Part shown: positions 34,921 to 44,155 of the stretch, in pieces | Layout: each line of letters begins with the position of its first letter | How positions within the stretch are numbered: the stretch's first letter is position 1 | Source of the DNA: CAZGEA01 sp964524515 | GTDB taxonomy: Bacteria; Patescibacteriota; Microgenomatia; UBA8517 | NCBI GenBank assembly: GCA_964524515.1 | Contig: CAZGEA010000001.1 | Span: 248,001 to 312,000 of the forward strand | Reading direction: 5' to 3' | DNA: 64,000 bases | Position numbers and translations under genes: made by a program | The notes under the pieces: model-generated | The model's input: the letters and a program-made list of their open reading frames with translations, nothing else | Database searches by the model: none | What the model was told of the DNA's origin: nothing

Positions 34921-36191
34921 TTTATTTCTTTAAATTTAAAATACACCCATAAAAATGGAATAATAAAGTTCGATAAATTTCCAATCAGCACAATTATTGA
35001 TGCACCAATATAACCATACATGGGAATAAAAACATAACCACTAACTAAAGTTATAAACAAATTAATCGAAGTAGTCACAAAAAATAATTTAGGATATGAA
35101 AAATAATACAAAACTGCAGAATGAACTGGAATTGATATTAGAAAAATTACCTGAGCAAACAACAAAATCATAAATGGTGTGAAACTCTCTTTATAATTTA
35201 ATCCATAATAATTATTTATTAAATAATATCCTATCACCCCGCCAAAAATAAAACCAAGCAAAGAAAGAAAAACAACAAATAATTGTAATTTTTTTAAATA
35301 TTTAATCGCAGTTCTGTTGTCATTAAATTTAGTTAATTTTGGAGCCACAACTGCCGCAATCGCTACAACAATTTGTGGAATAACAGATGTTAAATTAACA
35401 GCGACAGAATATACTCCTAAATCACTTAATGACAAAAATCTACCAGAAAGCAATGTGTCTAATCTTGAACCAACCGCAGATATAACAGTAAATACGATAA
35501 CCCATTTATTAAACTTTATAAACTCGTAAGCAATTTTATTTTCATTCTTAACATTTAAAAAATTAGGCAAAAATGTAAATGAAACTAAAAAACCCAATAG
35601 TGGAATTGAAATATAAATAAGCAAAGCACTTGAAATTGATAAATATCCAAAAATATACAAAAATACAACAACAATCAACCTAACAAAATTCATTGAAACA
35701 TTTAACGTTCCCCACACCCAAAACTTTTGAAGTGCCTGCAAACTACTAGTCGAAAATATAAATAAAGTTAAAGTTAAAACTCCAAACAATGCAATACGAA
35801 ATGGATTAATCAATTCACTTTTAAAAAACAAAGAATTTGACAAAAAAGGAACAAAAAACCAAATGATAACTATAATGGTTAAAGATGTTACTAATAAAAT
35901 TTTTAATCCATATTTTAAAAACATTAATGCTTTTTCTTTATCATTATCAATATGCCTACCTACAAAATTAACTATACCTGTATCAATTCCCAATTTTGAA
36001 ACATCGGATATCAAACTAATTGCTGTAACTGAAATAAAAAATATTCCAAAATTATTTGTACCTAAAAATCTTGCCATTAATATATAAAATATAATTCCCA
36101 AAATCCCGTTTAATATAGTTGAAGTACTGACTAAAAAAGTTTGGTTTAACGTCCTACTTTTTATTATTTCTTTTATCACTCTCAATCTCAT
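34917..36191 (-). CDS. Wzx-like polysaccharide flippase (MOP/MATE superfamily)
   Basis: A 424-residue membrane protein with about 12 hydrophobic segments in the regular spacing of polysaccharide transporters. It has the N-terminal STILNGILGIIFYILMARFL and LGTNNFGIFFIS, typical of the family (RxLGxxxfG). It should flip polyprenyl-diphosphate-linked repeats to the outer face, between the initiating transferase (15559-16197) and the Wzy-like protein (23038-24489). The ATG lies 38 nt inside the upstream gene's 3' end. Confidence 0.87.
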   Translation of the reverse strand: MRLRVIKEIIKSRTLNQTFLVSTSTILNGILGIIFYILMARFLGTNNFGIFFISVTAISLISDVSKLGIDTGIVNFVGRHIDNDKEKALMFLKYGLKILLVTSLTIIVIIWFFVPFLSNSLFFKSELINPFRIALFGVLTLTLFIFSTSSLQALQKFWVWGTLNVSMNFVRLIVVVFLYIFGYLSISSALLIYISIPLLGFLVSFTFLPNFLNVKNENKIAYEFIKFNKWVIVFTVISAVGSRLDTLLSGRFLSLSDLGVYSVAVNLTSVIPQIVVAIAAVVAPKLTKFNDNRTAIKYLKKLQLFVVFLSLLGFIFGGVIGYYLINNYYGLNYKESFTPFMILLFAQVIFLISIPVHSAVLYYFSYPKLFFVTTSINLFITLVSGYVFIPMYGYIGASIIVLIGNLSNFIIPFLWVYFKFKEIK

Positions 36192-38763
36192 ACATCATAA
36201 GTATAACAACAATTAAAACTAATATTGATACGAAAGTAATCACCAAACCAATCCTAAAATAATCCTGGCCTAAATATTCAATTGAAATCTGTTTCCAATT
36301 TGGCTTTACATAAAATAAATTTAAAAAAGAAAATAATGGATAACTATTACCAACCAATTGATCATTATTTTTCAAATTCCACAACTTATCATAAGTATCT
36401 TTTAATAAAACCCAATTAACATTAGAATTATCACTTACAAAATGTCTCCATGGTCTATCAGATTTATAATCTAAATTATAATTATTTGCAGGCAATACTT
36501 TTATTTTGTCCTTATCTAAATCTGAAATTCTATAAGTTTTAAACTTACTAACATATTTTTTTGAAGTCTCAACAGCCTGATTATAATTCTTTTCTGGAGC
36601 TATAAAAATAGTATTCAAAACTGAAAAGTCAGAATCATTTTCAATTTCCAATTCTTTAATATTCTCATCAATTTTTATTTTAGTAATAGTCCAATTAAAT
36701 TGTTTTATATCATTTTTATTTGTTGATAAGAATTTATCACCAAACTTAATTTTGAGAGGATTACCATTAGAAAATGTTCTAAATCCAATGTAATAATCAC
36801 CAACTATATATTTATTCGTAATGTTAATAATAATTTTTTCACCTTGTTTTGATGAATAAAATATATTCTTGTTATAAACCATATTTCTTAAATCAAAACC
36901 ACGAATTAAAAGTTCATATTTCCATTTTAAATAGTTAGCATTATCTCCTATTGCCCAACTATTTTTCACAATTTTATTAGTATCAATAAAATCCTTTTGT
37001 AAAAGTGATGAAACTAAATCATTATCATCTGCATTATTAAATATTACTTCAACAGTATCAGCTGAAATTTCGTCTGGATCAAATGGTTTAAAAATTCCGT
37101 CTTCAAAAAATAATTGAGGAAATTGATTTGGTAAATTTATTTGATAAGGTTCGCCAATTACCAAAAATACTTTATCAAAACCTACAATTCTTTTTTCAGG
37201 AAAATCAATTTTATAAATATTAATATTATCAATACTTTTTGAAGCCATTCCAAGAGAAACAAACCTTGCATTCATTTTTACTTGGTCAATCTTATCGTTT
37301 ATATCCAATGGGATATTTTTGACTACACCTGAAAAAATTACATTATTTATTCCCAAAAATCTAAACCAATCTAAAAAATCAAAATTATACATGAAATTAA
37401 AGGCATCTCCTCCCTTATTCATCAACTTAAATATCGGCAAATTGATCAAATCTCGACCACTAATTCCTTGATTATTTTCAGTTTGATATGTAAATGGGTG
37501 AAAATATGGCATCCACAAAGCTCTTGAAAAATTTTCTTGATTTAAATACTGATAAACATTTTTCAAATTATTACCACGACTTATCATTAGTGTGCCATTT
37601 AAAGTATTACTAAAAACTGGAAAAACTAAAAAACTAAAAAATAAAATAAATGTATAAAAAATATAAGGTTTTATTTTTACAAATCTAATAGAAATTAGAT
37701 TATAAGTATAAGAAACTAAAAGAGATGTTGTCATTGCAGTAATCACAAAAAATTTACTTGAATCTCTAAAAATGAAACCAAAAAATATTTTGGAAGTTAA
37801 AAAAATATTCACAAACCCAAATGGCTCAGTTTCACCTTTCAATAAAAACACTGATGCTAGAAAAATTAATCCCAGCGATATCAATTTTCTTGATGGTTTC
37901 AAAAAAACACCCAATATGATAAACACAAAAACAAATGCAAACAAAAAACTCGGATATGTTATTAACCCATATTGGTTTAACGGCCAATGTGGTTGATAAA
38001 ACGTTAATCCATTCAATAAAGAAAAAAATCTACTATTTAATTGAACCGGCAAAAAACTCTCATACATTCCACTAATTGCTGGATATAAAAAATAAGAAAA
38101 TAACGGAATCAAAATAATAGTTGAAAATAACGCTTTAAATGCAATCTTTCTCTTCCAAAGAGAATAAAAAAGAAAACTAAAAAACAAGACCAAAAAGGCA
38201 ATTCTGAAATCAGCGATTGAACAAAGGAAAATTACCAAAAGAAACTTGATAAATTTTTGCTTAGTAAAATATATTTGAAAATTAATAAATGTCAAAAATA
38301 CGAAGGGTGCCAACCCATACGCTAAATAAACTCCAACTTGCCCACCATCAACCAATAAAATTGAATATGTGTTAATAGTATAAATAAATGTACAAAGTAT
38401 AGATGATAAAAAATTTAACTTAAATCTTTTTGCTAATAAATATGATCCAATAATGGAAAAAAACAAACCCGGAAAATAAAAAAGTAATCGAACTATTAAA
38501 TCATTGTCTAATTTTAAAAAAAGTCCCAATATCGAATATACAAACATTATTGGCGATATCCAAAATAAGGATTGTGGTCCACCAAAATTATTTGCTCTTG
38601 AAACCCAGCTTGATGGTTCACCAAAATTATCTATAAAAGCATTTTCATAAAAATACGGGGCATCACCCCAAACAAGTGGTGAATTTAAAAAAAACGACCT
38701 ATACGCTAAAAATAAAATTAAAAAAACTGGCAATATAAATATTATTTTTTTAATTTTTAACAT
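36154..38763 (-). CDS. Large GT-C-like membrane protein with extracytoplasmic beta domain
   Basis: An 869-residue protein. About 12 membrane segments fill residues 5-390, with a first loop GDAPYFYEN (33-41) and NNFGGPQSLFW (59-69). This resembles the arabinofuranosyltransferase (AftD-like) and YfhO-like GT-C groups. A large extracytoplasmic region (about 400-830) contains beta-rich stretches, and a final membrane segment lies near 840-862. Donor and acceptor are unknown. It overlaps the small gene upstream by 14 nt. Confidence 0.72.
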   Translation of the reverse strand: MLKIKKIIFILPVFLILFLAYRSFFLNSPLVWGDAPYFYENAFIDNFGEPSSWVSRANNFGGPQSLFWISPIMFVYSILGLFLKLDNDLIVRLLFYFPGLFFSIIGSYLLAKRFKLNFLSSILCTFIYTINTYSILLVDGGQVGVYLAYGLAPFVFLTFINFQIYFTKQKFIKFLLVIFLCSIADFRIAFLVLFFSFLFYSLWKRKIAFKALFSTIILIPLFSYFLYPAISGMYESFLPVQLNSRFFSLLNGLTFYQPHWPLNQYGLITYPSFLFAFVFVFIILGVFLKPSRKLISLGLIFLASVFLLKGETEPFGFVNIFLTSKIFFGFIFRDSSKFFVITAMTTSLLVSYTYNLISIRFVKIKPYIFYTFILFFSFLVFPVFSNTLNGTLMISRGNNLKNVYQYLNQENFSRALWMPYFHPFTYQTENNQGISGRDLINLPIFKLMNKGGDAFNFMYNFDFLDWFRFLGINNVIFSGVVKNIPLDINDKIDQVKMNARFVSLGMASKSIDNINIYKIDFPEKRIVGFDKVFLVIGEPYQINLPNQFPQLFFEDGIFKPFDPDEISADTVEVIFNNADDNDLVSSLLQKDFIDTNKIVKNSWAIGDNANYLKWKYELLIRGFDLRNMVYNKNIFYSSKQGEKIIINITNKYIVGDYYIGFRTFSNGNPLKIKFGDKFLSTNKNDIKQFNWTITKIKIDENIKELEIENDSDFSVLNTIFIAPEKNYNQAVETSKKYVSKFKTYRISDLDKDKIKVLPANNYNLDYKSDRPWRHFVSDNSNVNWVLLKDTYDKLWNLKNNDQLVGNSYPLFSFLNLFYVKPNWKQISIEYLGQDYFRIGLVITFVSILVLIVVILMMYEIESDKRNNKK

Positions 38764-38905
38764 ACAAATATAATAACCAAAACAATGTGAAGAAAAATAA
38801 ATAATTTGAGATTCTTATTGAAAAACCATACTTATTAAAAAATAACACTATGATAAGAAAAAAATTTATTAAAATAATTAATAAATATCCCAGTTTACGA
38901 ATCAT
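38750..38905 (-). CDS. Small two-helix membrane protein (51 residues)
   Basis: I translated this small frame by hand from the ATG at 38905: it begins MIRKLGYLLIILINFFLIIV and ends LLYLYVKN, then TAA at 38752-38750. Two hydrophobic helices (about 7-23 and 35-48) flank a short NKYGFSIRIS loop. Its stop lies 14 nt inside the next gene, the same kind of coupling as its neighbours. A good extended -10, TGTTATACT, ends 9 nt before its ATG, which argues that this is the true head of the operon. Function unknown; it may be a subunit of the adjacent GT-C protein. Confidence 0.55.
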   Translation of the reverse strand: MIRKLGYLLIILINFFLIIVLFFNKYGFSIRISNYLFFFTLFWLLYLYVKN

Positions 38906-38914
38906 ATAAGGTGA

Positions 38915-38922
38915 AGTATAAC
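38915..38922. promoter_or_regulatory. Overlapping divergent -10 elements
   Basis: Minus-strand TATACT (38920-38915), preceded by TGT as in an extended -10, ends 9 nt before the small gene's ATG (38905). Plus-strand TATAAC (38917-38922) ends 7 nt before the ATG at 38930. The two hexamers overlap, so RNA polymerase could use only one direction at a time. Both transcripts would be essentially leaderless. Confidence 0.5.
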
Positions 38923-38929
38923 AGACTAT

Positions 38930-40804
38930 ATGAAAAACTATATTTACTTTATTTTAGTCACAACTTTATTTTTAATACCTATTCTAGTTAATACAAAAAT
39001 ATTTACTAAAAGAGATAATGATTACCAAAATTTTTTTAAGCCCATCTATATTTATTCTAAAAATTCAATAACTAATGACCATATTTTTCCACTTTGGAAT
39101 AGAATGTATTTTGCAGGTACACCACTTTATCCTGATCCACAATCGCAAATTACATATATTTTTAATATTATTTTACTTTTTATTCCAATTGATTTAGGCG
39201 TAATAATATTAATCTACATTCACATACTCTGCTCTGGAATCCTTGCACACAAATTTTCTAAAAACATTCTAAATTTTGATAATAAAACTTCATTATTCTT
39301 TGCAACTGGCTACATGTTTTCTTACAAAGTTGCTACTTATATTGAAGCTGGACATATCGGTTTAATATATTCCTGGACTTGGATACCACTATATTTATTA
39401 GCACTATTTAAATTAATAAAAAACGATAAACAGAAATACTGGGTACTAATTCTCTGTTTTAGTTCATATGCAATTTTAGTTAATCATATAATTATTTGGT
39501 CATATTTATTAATTCTCTCACTTACTTTACTATTAGTACCAATTATTCGCCAAAACTTAACGAGAAAAATAGTATTAATATTTGCATTTGCTTTATCAAT
39601 TTCAATAAATAGCTTTATATTAATTCCACAATATTTGTGGTCAAAAGAAACATCTAGGAAAACATTAATTACCAACCCAGATCTTTACCCCAAATGGACA
39701 AACAAAATAGAAACTATATCAAACATGATTACACCTTTAAAATTTAGCATCGAAAAAATTCAAAAAAATGATAATGAAAAAATAGTGTCAGCCGGAACTA
39801 TAATCAGTTTATTTGCAATTCTTGGTTTGACTAAATTAAACAAAGCAAAAAAAATATTAACAATATTAATAATTACTCTAATATTCTTGATTTATTCTAA
39901 ATTTCTAATAAACGACTTTATTAAATTAACTAGAGTTACAACTAGACTTTCTTTTATACCGACAATACTAACTTTAATTTTATCTTCTGTTTGGATAAAC
40001 AAAATCAAAAATATTAAAACTAAACTTATTTTAATATTATTTATAATAATCGAATTCACATCATTCTTTTGGCTATATATAAACAAAAAACCAAACAATA
40101 CAAAATACATATCAGACAATATCCCAAATAAAATAAACTCAAGAGTATATTGCACAACTAGATGCATATCTCAAGAAATGGCCTCAGAACATAAAATATA
40201 CTTAATTGATGGTTATGGCACGCTTCCACAATACAATTTTTACAAAAATGCATGGGGCCTAACTGGGGGCTACTGGAATTACTATACATTATCAATTCCA
40301 CCATTTGGGCAAATACTTTATGAACAAAAGAAACCAGATATCGAACTTTTAGGCGAATACTCAACAAAATATATCTTAAGTCCGTACAAAATAGAAGACA
40401 ATAATTTAATTAACATCAAAACTTTCGAAAATATTTACATTTATGAAAATAAACTTTTTAAAGAAAAAATTACAAGTAATTCACCATTTGCTTATAAAAT
40501 AAAAGAGAACGCTAACGAAACAAATATTAATTTTGAAAAAAAATTCACTGGTCATCTAAAATTCTCAGAAGTTTATTCACCCGGATGGATTGCGATCACA
40601 GAATCACAAATTATTAATAGTGAAGAAACACCAAGTGGAATTCAATCGTTTCACGTAACAATACCAACATCAAAAATAAAACTTACATACATACCGCCAG
40701 GTATCAAAACAGGACTACTCACATCTATATTCACTTTAATAATTACTTATTTTTTCTCTTATCACCAAGTACTATTTCATAAATCAAAATCAAAAGTCCA
40801 ATAA
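38930..40804 (+). CDS. YfhO-like membrane protein
   Basis: A 624-residue protein with about 12 membrane segments. The early loop FAGTPLYPDPQS (61-72), following PLWNRMY, is the mark of YfhO-type GT-C proteins, which in Firmicutes help glycosylate lipoteichoic acid. An extracytoplasmic beta-rich domain (about 390-590) and one last membrane helix (about 592-612) follow. It stands alone on the plus strand inside a minus-strand locus. Its last 62 nt overlap the convergent small membrane-protein gene. Confidence 0.8.
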   Translation: MKNYIYFILVTTLFLIPILVNTKIFTKRDNDYQNFFKPIYIYSKNSITNDHIFPLWNRMYFAGTPLYPDPQSQITYIFNIILLFIPIDLGVIILIYIHILCSGILAHKFSKNILNFDNKTSLFFATGYMFSYKVATYIEAGHIGLIYSWTWIPLYLLALFKLIKNDKQKYWVLILCFSSYAILVNHIIIWSYLLILSLTLLLVPIIRQNLTRKIVLIFAFALSISINSFILIPQYLWSKETSRKTLITNPDLYPKWTNKIETISNMITPLKFSIEKIQKNDNEKIVSAGTIISLFAILGLTKLNKAKKILTILIITLIFLIYSKFLINDFIKLTRVTTRLSFIPTILTLILSSVWINKIKNIKTKLILILFIIIEFTSFFWLYINKKPNNTKYISDNIPNKINSRVYCTTRCISQEMASEHKIYLIDGYGTLPQYNFYKNAWGLTGGYWNYYTLSIPPFGQILYEQKKPDIELLGEYSTKYILSPYKIEDNNLINIKTFENIYIYENKLFKEKITSNSPFAYKIKENANETNINFEKKFTGHLKFSEVYSPGWIAITESQIINSEETPSGIQSFHVTIPTSKIKLTYIPPGIKTGLLTSIFTLIITYFFSYHQVLFHKSKSKVQ

Positions 40805-41126
40805 AAAATGATTGAAAAGCATACACTGCAGTTCTTTCAGCCCAAACATTTATTTCAAAAAAACGCATAATAGCTGTAAATAACCAAAATACTAAAGTTA
40901 TTACGAACAATGCCCTACTCCTCGCACCTAATAAAAACACAGACAAAACTATTGAAAAAAAAGTAATAAAATTTACAGTAATAGGAAAAAATGGATGAAA
41001 ATATCCTGCTGATCTCAAAACGAACAATAAAATAAGAATAATATTAAAAATTGTTAGTTGAAACTGATGTAAAACAGTCCAAGTGTTCGCTTTATTTATA
41101 ATATTCTTTAAAAAAAGAAATTTCAT
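40743..41126 (-). CDS. Small four-helix membrane protein of unknown function
   Basis: A 127-residue protein with hydrophobic segments at about 22-40, 46-66, 72-90 and 104-121. Charged residues between them include an ARSR loop and MRFFEINVWAERT. No catalytic motif is visible. Its start overlaps the 1010-residue GT-C gene by 4 nt, so it is probably co-expressed with it. Its 3' end is antisense to the last 62 nt of the YfhO-like gene. Confidence 0.7.
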   Translation of the reverse strand: MKFLFLKNIINKANTWTVLHQFQLTIFNIILILLFVLRSAGYFHPFFPITVNFITFFSIVLSVFLLGARSRALFVITLVFWLFTAIMRFFEINVWAERTAVYAFQSFFIGLLILIYEIVLGDKRKNK

Positions 41127-44100
41127 TTTTGTATTACCATTTTTCTCTTTAACAGATAAACACTAGTAAATAGCACTGCAGTAACTAATGATACAACTCC
41201 ACCAAGAACTATCAAATTTTGCCTTTTATAATATAACCTAAATTTATAGTTACTTTTCGCACTATCAACATACCAAACATTAGCATATAAATTTCCAGTA
41301 AAGTGTGTTTCATTAATTTCTTTATCATCTCCCACAAAAACCATTTCCCAAAGTGGAGAGTAATTTTCAGAAAATACAATCAAATGTGGAGCTTTTACAT
41401 TGTAGACTTCACCTTCATATTCGACCGGTGATGTTTTTGTAAATTTAATATCTGGAAGCAATAATTCCGGCTTATTTATTACTTGCTCAAGATATAAATC
41501 ATTTGAAAAAACTCTATAAAAACGAAGGTTCTTATATAACACTTTTGTTCCAAGTGCATCTTTTGTTAGTGGTGCCAACAATTCAATTTTAACATTTGAA
41601 ACAGTTTGAACAGGCTCATAATAAAAGCTAAAAGCTCCCCATTCAGGATAGTTTGGCATTCTCTCAACTTGAGCCTTAACTAAATTTTTTGTATTTCCTT
41701 GATTTATCAATATTGCAGCGTTGTTACCATAAATTTGTTTATAGTCAACAGAAACAAAATAATTAGACATATAGTCAAAACTGCCTATACTGTATTTTGC
41801 AGACACATCCTTTTTTGATTTATTCATTATTGATAAATAATCACCATCCAAATCCCTCAAATTATTAAATTGACCTTCACCATTTTTAATAAAATTATTA
41901 TCAACTAAATTATCATTTGTTATATTTAATACAATTTCATGATCACCTTTTCCAAAGATTAATGGGGACAATCGAACATAAGTATCATTTAAACTTAAAA
42001 TTTTAATTTGCGATTGCTTACCATCAACAATTAAACTAATTCCTCCATTTAATGGAATACCAAACTTTTCTAAATTATATCTTTCAATAATTGGTGAGTA
42101 TTCGCCACTCGTATTAACAGTAAATTTATAAATAACTTTACTCAAATCACGCACTGAAAGTCTATCTACTAAATTTGATTGATTATTTCTAAAATTAGTA
42201 AAATCCTCATTCTGTGAATTCTTTGCAACAATTATAGATTTTGTTTGTATACCTTTTACTTGATTGATAACACTATCATTTTGATTTGCCAAAACAAAAT
42301 TCTCACTATTAAGGGGAATTGTTTTAATTGCTTTATCGTAAGGATATGCAAAACTAATTAACTGACTCACTTGCAATTTCAAAGTATCCATATTACCTTC
42401 AGGGTACTCATATATATTCCATGATCCAAAACTTTTTGATTTCTTTTTAACAATTTGCTCAGGTAATACTGGAGAGAGACTTTCTTGATCACCTTTTTCT
42501 AATATCTGTGAAACATTTAGTTTTTTCAAAACATTATCTGCCCTATACAATTCACCTCTCTTAACACTTGAATAAAACATTTTTACAAGCTGTGAAATTG
42601 GCGATTCTGGTGCAGTAATTGGTAAAAACAAAGTTTCACGATCAACAACTAATGCCAAAACTGATTCAATTGCATTGTAACCCCACGAAAATCTTTCAAT
42701 CTCATTATCTGGATAATTTATTATTCTTCCATTTTTATTCTGGTCAATATACTTTGCTGCATCAAATAAATAACTAGGAAAATGAATATAAAAATTATCA
42801 TGCATCGAAGCTCTAAATATTTTCCCCTGAACAAGTGGGTAATTATAAACTAAATTTCCAAAAATTATTATGAACCCAAAAAAAGATAATAAATACAAAT
42901 ATATTTTGGGATATTTATTCTCTTTAAAATTACTATTAAATGAATAAAACAAAAGTGAAATTAAACCTGCAACAGAAATAATCAAAAGTGGTGTAAAAAT
43001 ATACCAAGGACTTCTAAACAAACTAAAAAATGGCAGATGCTGACTCAAAAAATGAAATATATACCCCGTAGGTAAATGTGTTCCGACACCCAAAAATACA
43101 CCAATTAACATCATCAATCCAAATCCAATATATAAGTAATTTTTTTCCTTTTTCCAAAAAATTAATGCTATAAAACTAAGACTTGGAAGTAAAAAACTAA
43201 ATATCAAAAAAGGTAATTTAAAAAAATAATTAACTGCATATGGGATATATAAGGGCTGATTAGTTGTCGAATCAAGTGAATACCAATCCCAAGCCCCTTG
43301 TTGCCTCCAAATATTTAATATACTAGTATTTTCCGATAAACTATCGATCCAATTTGTATACCCAATCTTATCAATACTTCCTGATGGTGCAATTGTTCCA
43401 AATATAAAACTAAATGTTGGAAAAATCCAAATTGCATTAATTAATAAAATTGGCACAGCTAAAGTTAAAAAATTTAAAAATGAAAATTTCAAAAAATCAA
43501 AAGTCCTTACACTTAGAACTACACCAAACATATATATAGCAATAACTGCAAAAAAACACATAAAATATGCAGGATTAATTCCAGAACCAGATAGAATAAT
43601 TCCAACAATCATTGAAAAAAACAAAGCTTTTGGTCGACTTATACTTTTTTTATTCATATATATAATTAACACCAGTCCAAAAGGTATTGCTGAAATTAAC
43701 GACAAATTAGAAACTTTTACATTCTCCCAAGTGTTAAATACATAAACATTAAAAACATATATCGAAACAAAGATTAATTGTGATATTTTATATTTTTCAA
43801 ATATCACTTTTGATAGTGAATACGAAGCAAAAACGATTAAACTAAACCAAAACAGTAAACTAAATAATTCAACTAATTGAAGTGAAAAGCCAAGTTTATA
43901 TGGTAAATATTGAACAAAATGAAAAAACAAACCTGCAGTTGAAGATGAAAAATCACCACCAGCATTTCCAATTGGATTCCATGTAAAAAATCTCCTCAAA
44001 AACCATATTTCAGGATTCAATGGAAAATTCGTATCTGATCCGTTTATTAATGCGTCTCCTCGCCCTTTAAACCAAACAATTGGAGTCAGAGAAAATAGAA

Positions 44101-44155
44101 TGAGAATAATGTTTAACCAATTACTTGAAACAAAACGATTAATCCTTTGCTTCAT
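41123..44155 (-). CDS. Giant GT-C protein resembling AftD-type arabinofuranosyltransferases
   Basis: A 1010-residue protein, the largest here. N-terminal residues 13-450 contain about 12-13 membrane segments. The first loop has GSDTNFPLNPEIWFLRRFF and TWNPIGNAGG (D41), a pattern resembling DUF3367/AftD-type enzymes (an Asp, then a P..W..R..W.P..G series). Residues about 460-970 form an extracytoplasmic region with at least one jelly-roll-like, possibly carbohydrate-binding segment (about 690-890). A final membrane helix lies near 983-1003. Sugar specificity cannot be inferred. It overlaps its neighbours by 4 and 17 nt. Confidence 0.73.
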   Translation of the reverse strand: MKQRINRFVSSNWLNIILILFSLTPIVWFKGRGDALINGSDTNFPLNPEIWFLRRFFTWNPIGNAGGDFSSSTAGLFFHFVQYLPYKLGFSLQLVELFSLLFWFSLIVFASYSLSKVIFEKYKISQLIFVSIYVFNVYVFNTWENVKVSNLSLISAIPFGLVLIIYMNKKSISRPKALFFSMIVGIILSGSGINPAYFMCFFAVIAIYMFGVVLSVRTFDFLKFSFLNFLTLAVPILLINAIWIFPTFSFIFGTIAPSGSIDKIGYTNWIDSLSENTSILNIWRQQGAWDWYSLDSTTNQPLYIPYAVNYFFKLPFLIFSFLLPSLSFIALIFWKKEKNYLYIGFGLMMLIGVFLGVGTHLPTGYIFHFLSQHLPFFSLFRSPWYIFTPLLIISVAGLISLLFYSFNSNFKENKYPKIYLYLLSFFGFIIIFGNLVYNYPLVQGKIFRASMHDNFYIHFPSYLFDAAKYIDQNKNGRIINYPDNEIERFSWGYNAIESVLALVVDRETLFLPITAPESPISQLVKMFYSSVKRGELYRADNVLKKLNVSQILEKGDQESLSPVLPEQIVKKKSKSFGSWNIYEYPEGNMDTLKLQVSQLISFAYPYDKAIKTIPLNSENFVLANQNDSVINQVKGIQTKSIIVAKNSQNEDFTNFRNNQSNLVDRLSVRDLSKVIYKFTVNTSGEYSPIIERYNLEKFGIPLNGGISLIVDGKQSQIKILSLNDTYVRLSPLIFGKGDHEIVLNITNDNLVDNNFIKNGEGQFNNLRDLDGDYLSIMNKSKKDVSAKYSIGSFDYMSNYFVSVDYKQIYGNNAAILINQGNTKNLVKAQVERMPNYPEWGAFSFYYEPVQTVSNVKIELLAPLTKDALGTKVLYKNLRFYRVFSNDLYLEQVINKPELLLPDIKFTKTSPVEYEGEVYNVKAPHLIVFSENYSPLWEMVFVGDDKEINETHFTGNLYANVWYVDSAKSNYKFRLYYKRQNLIVLGGVVSLVTAVLFTSVYLLKRKMVIQK

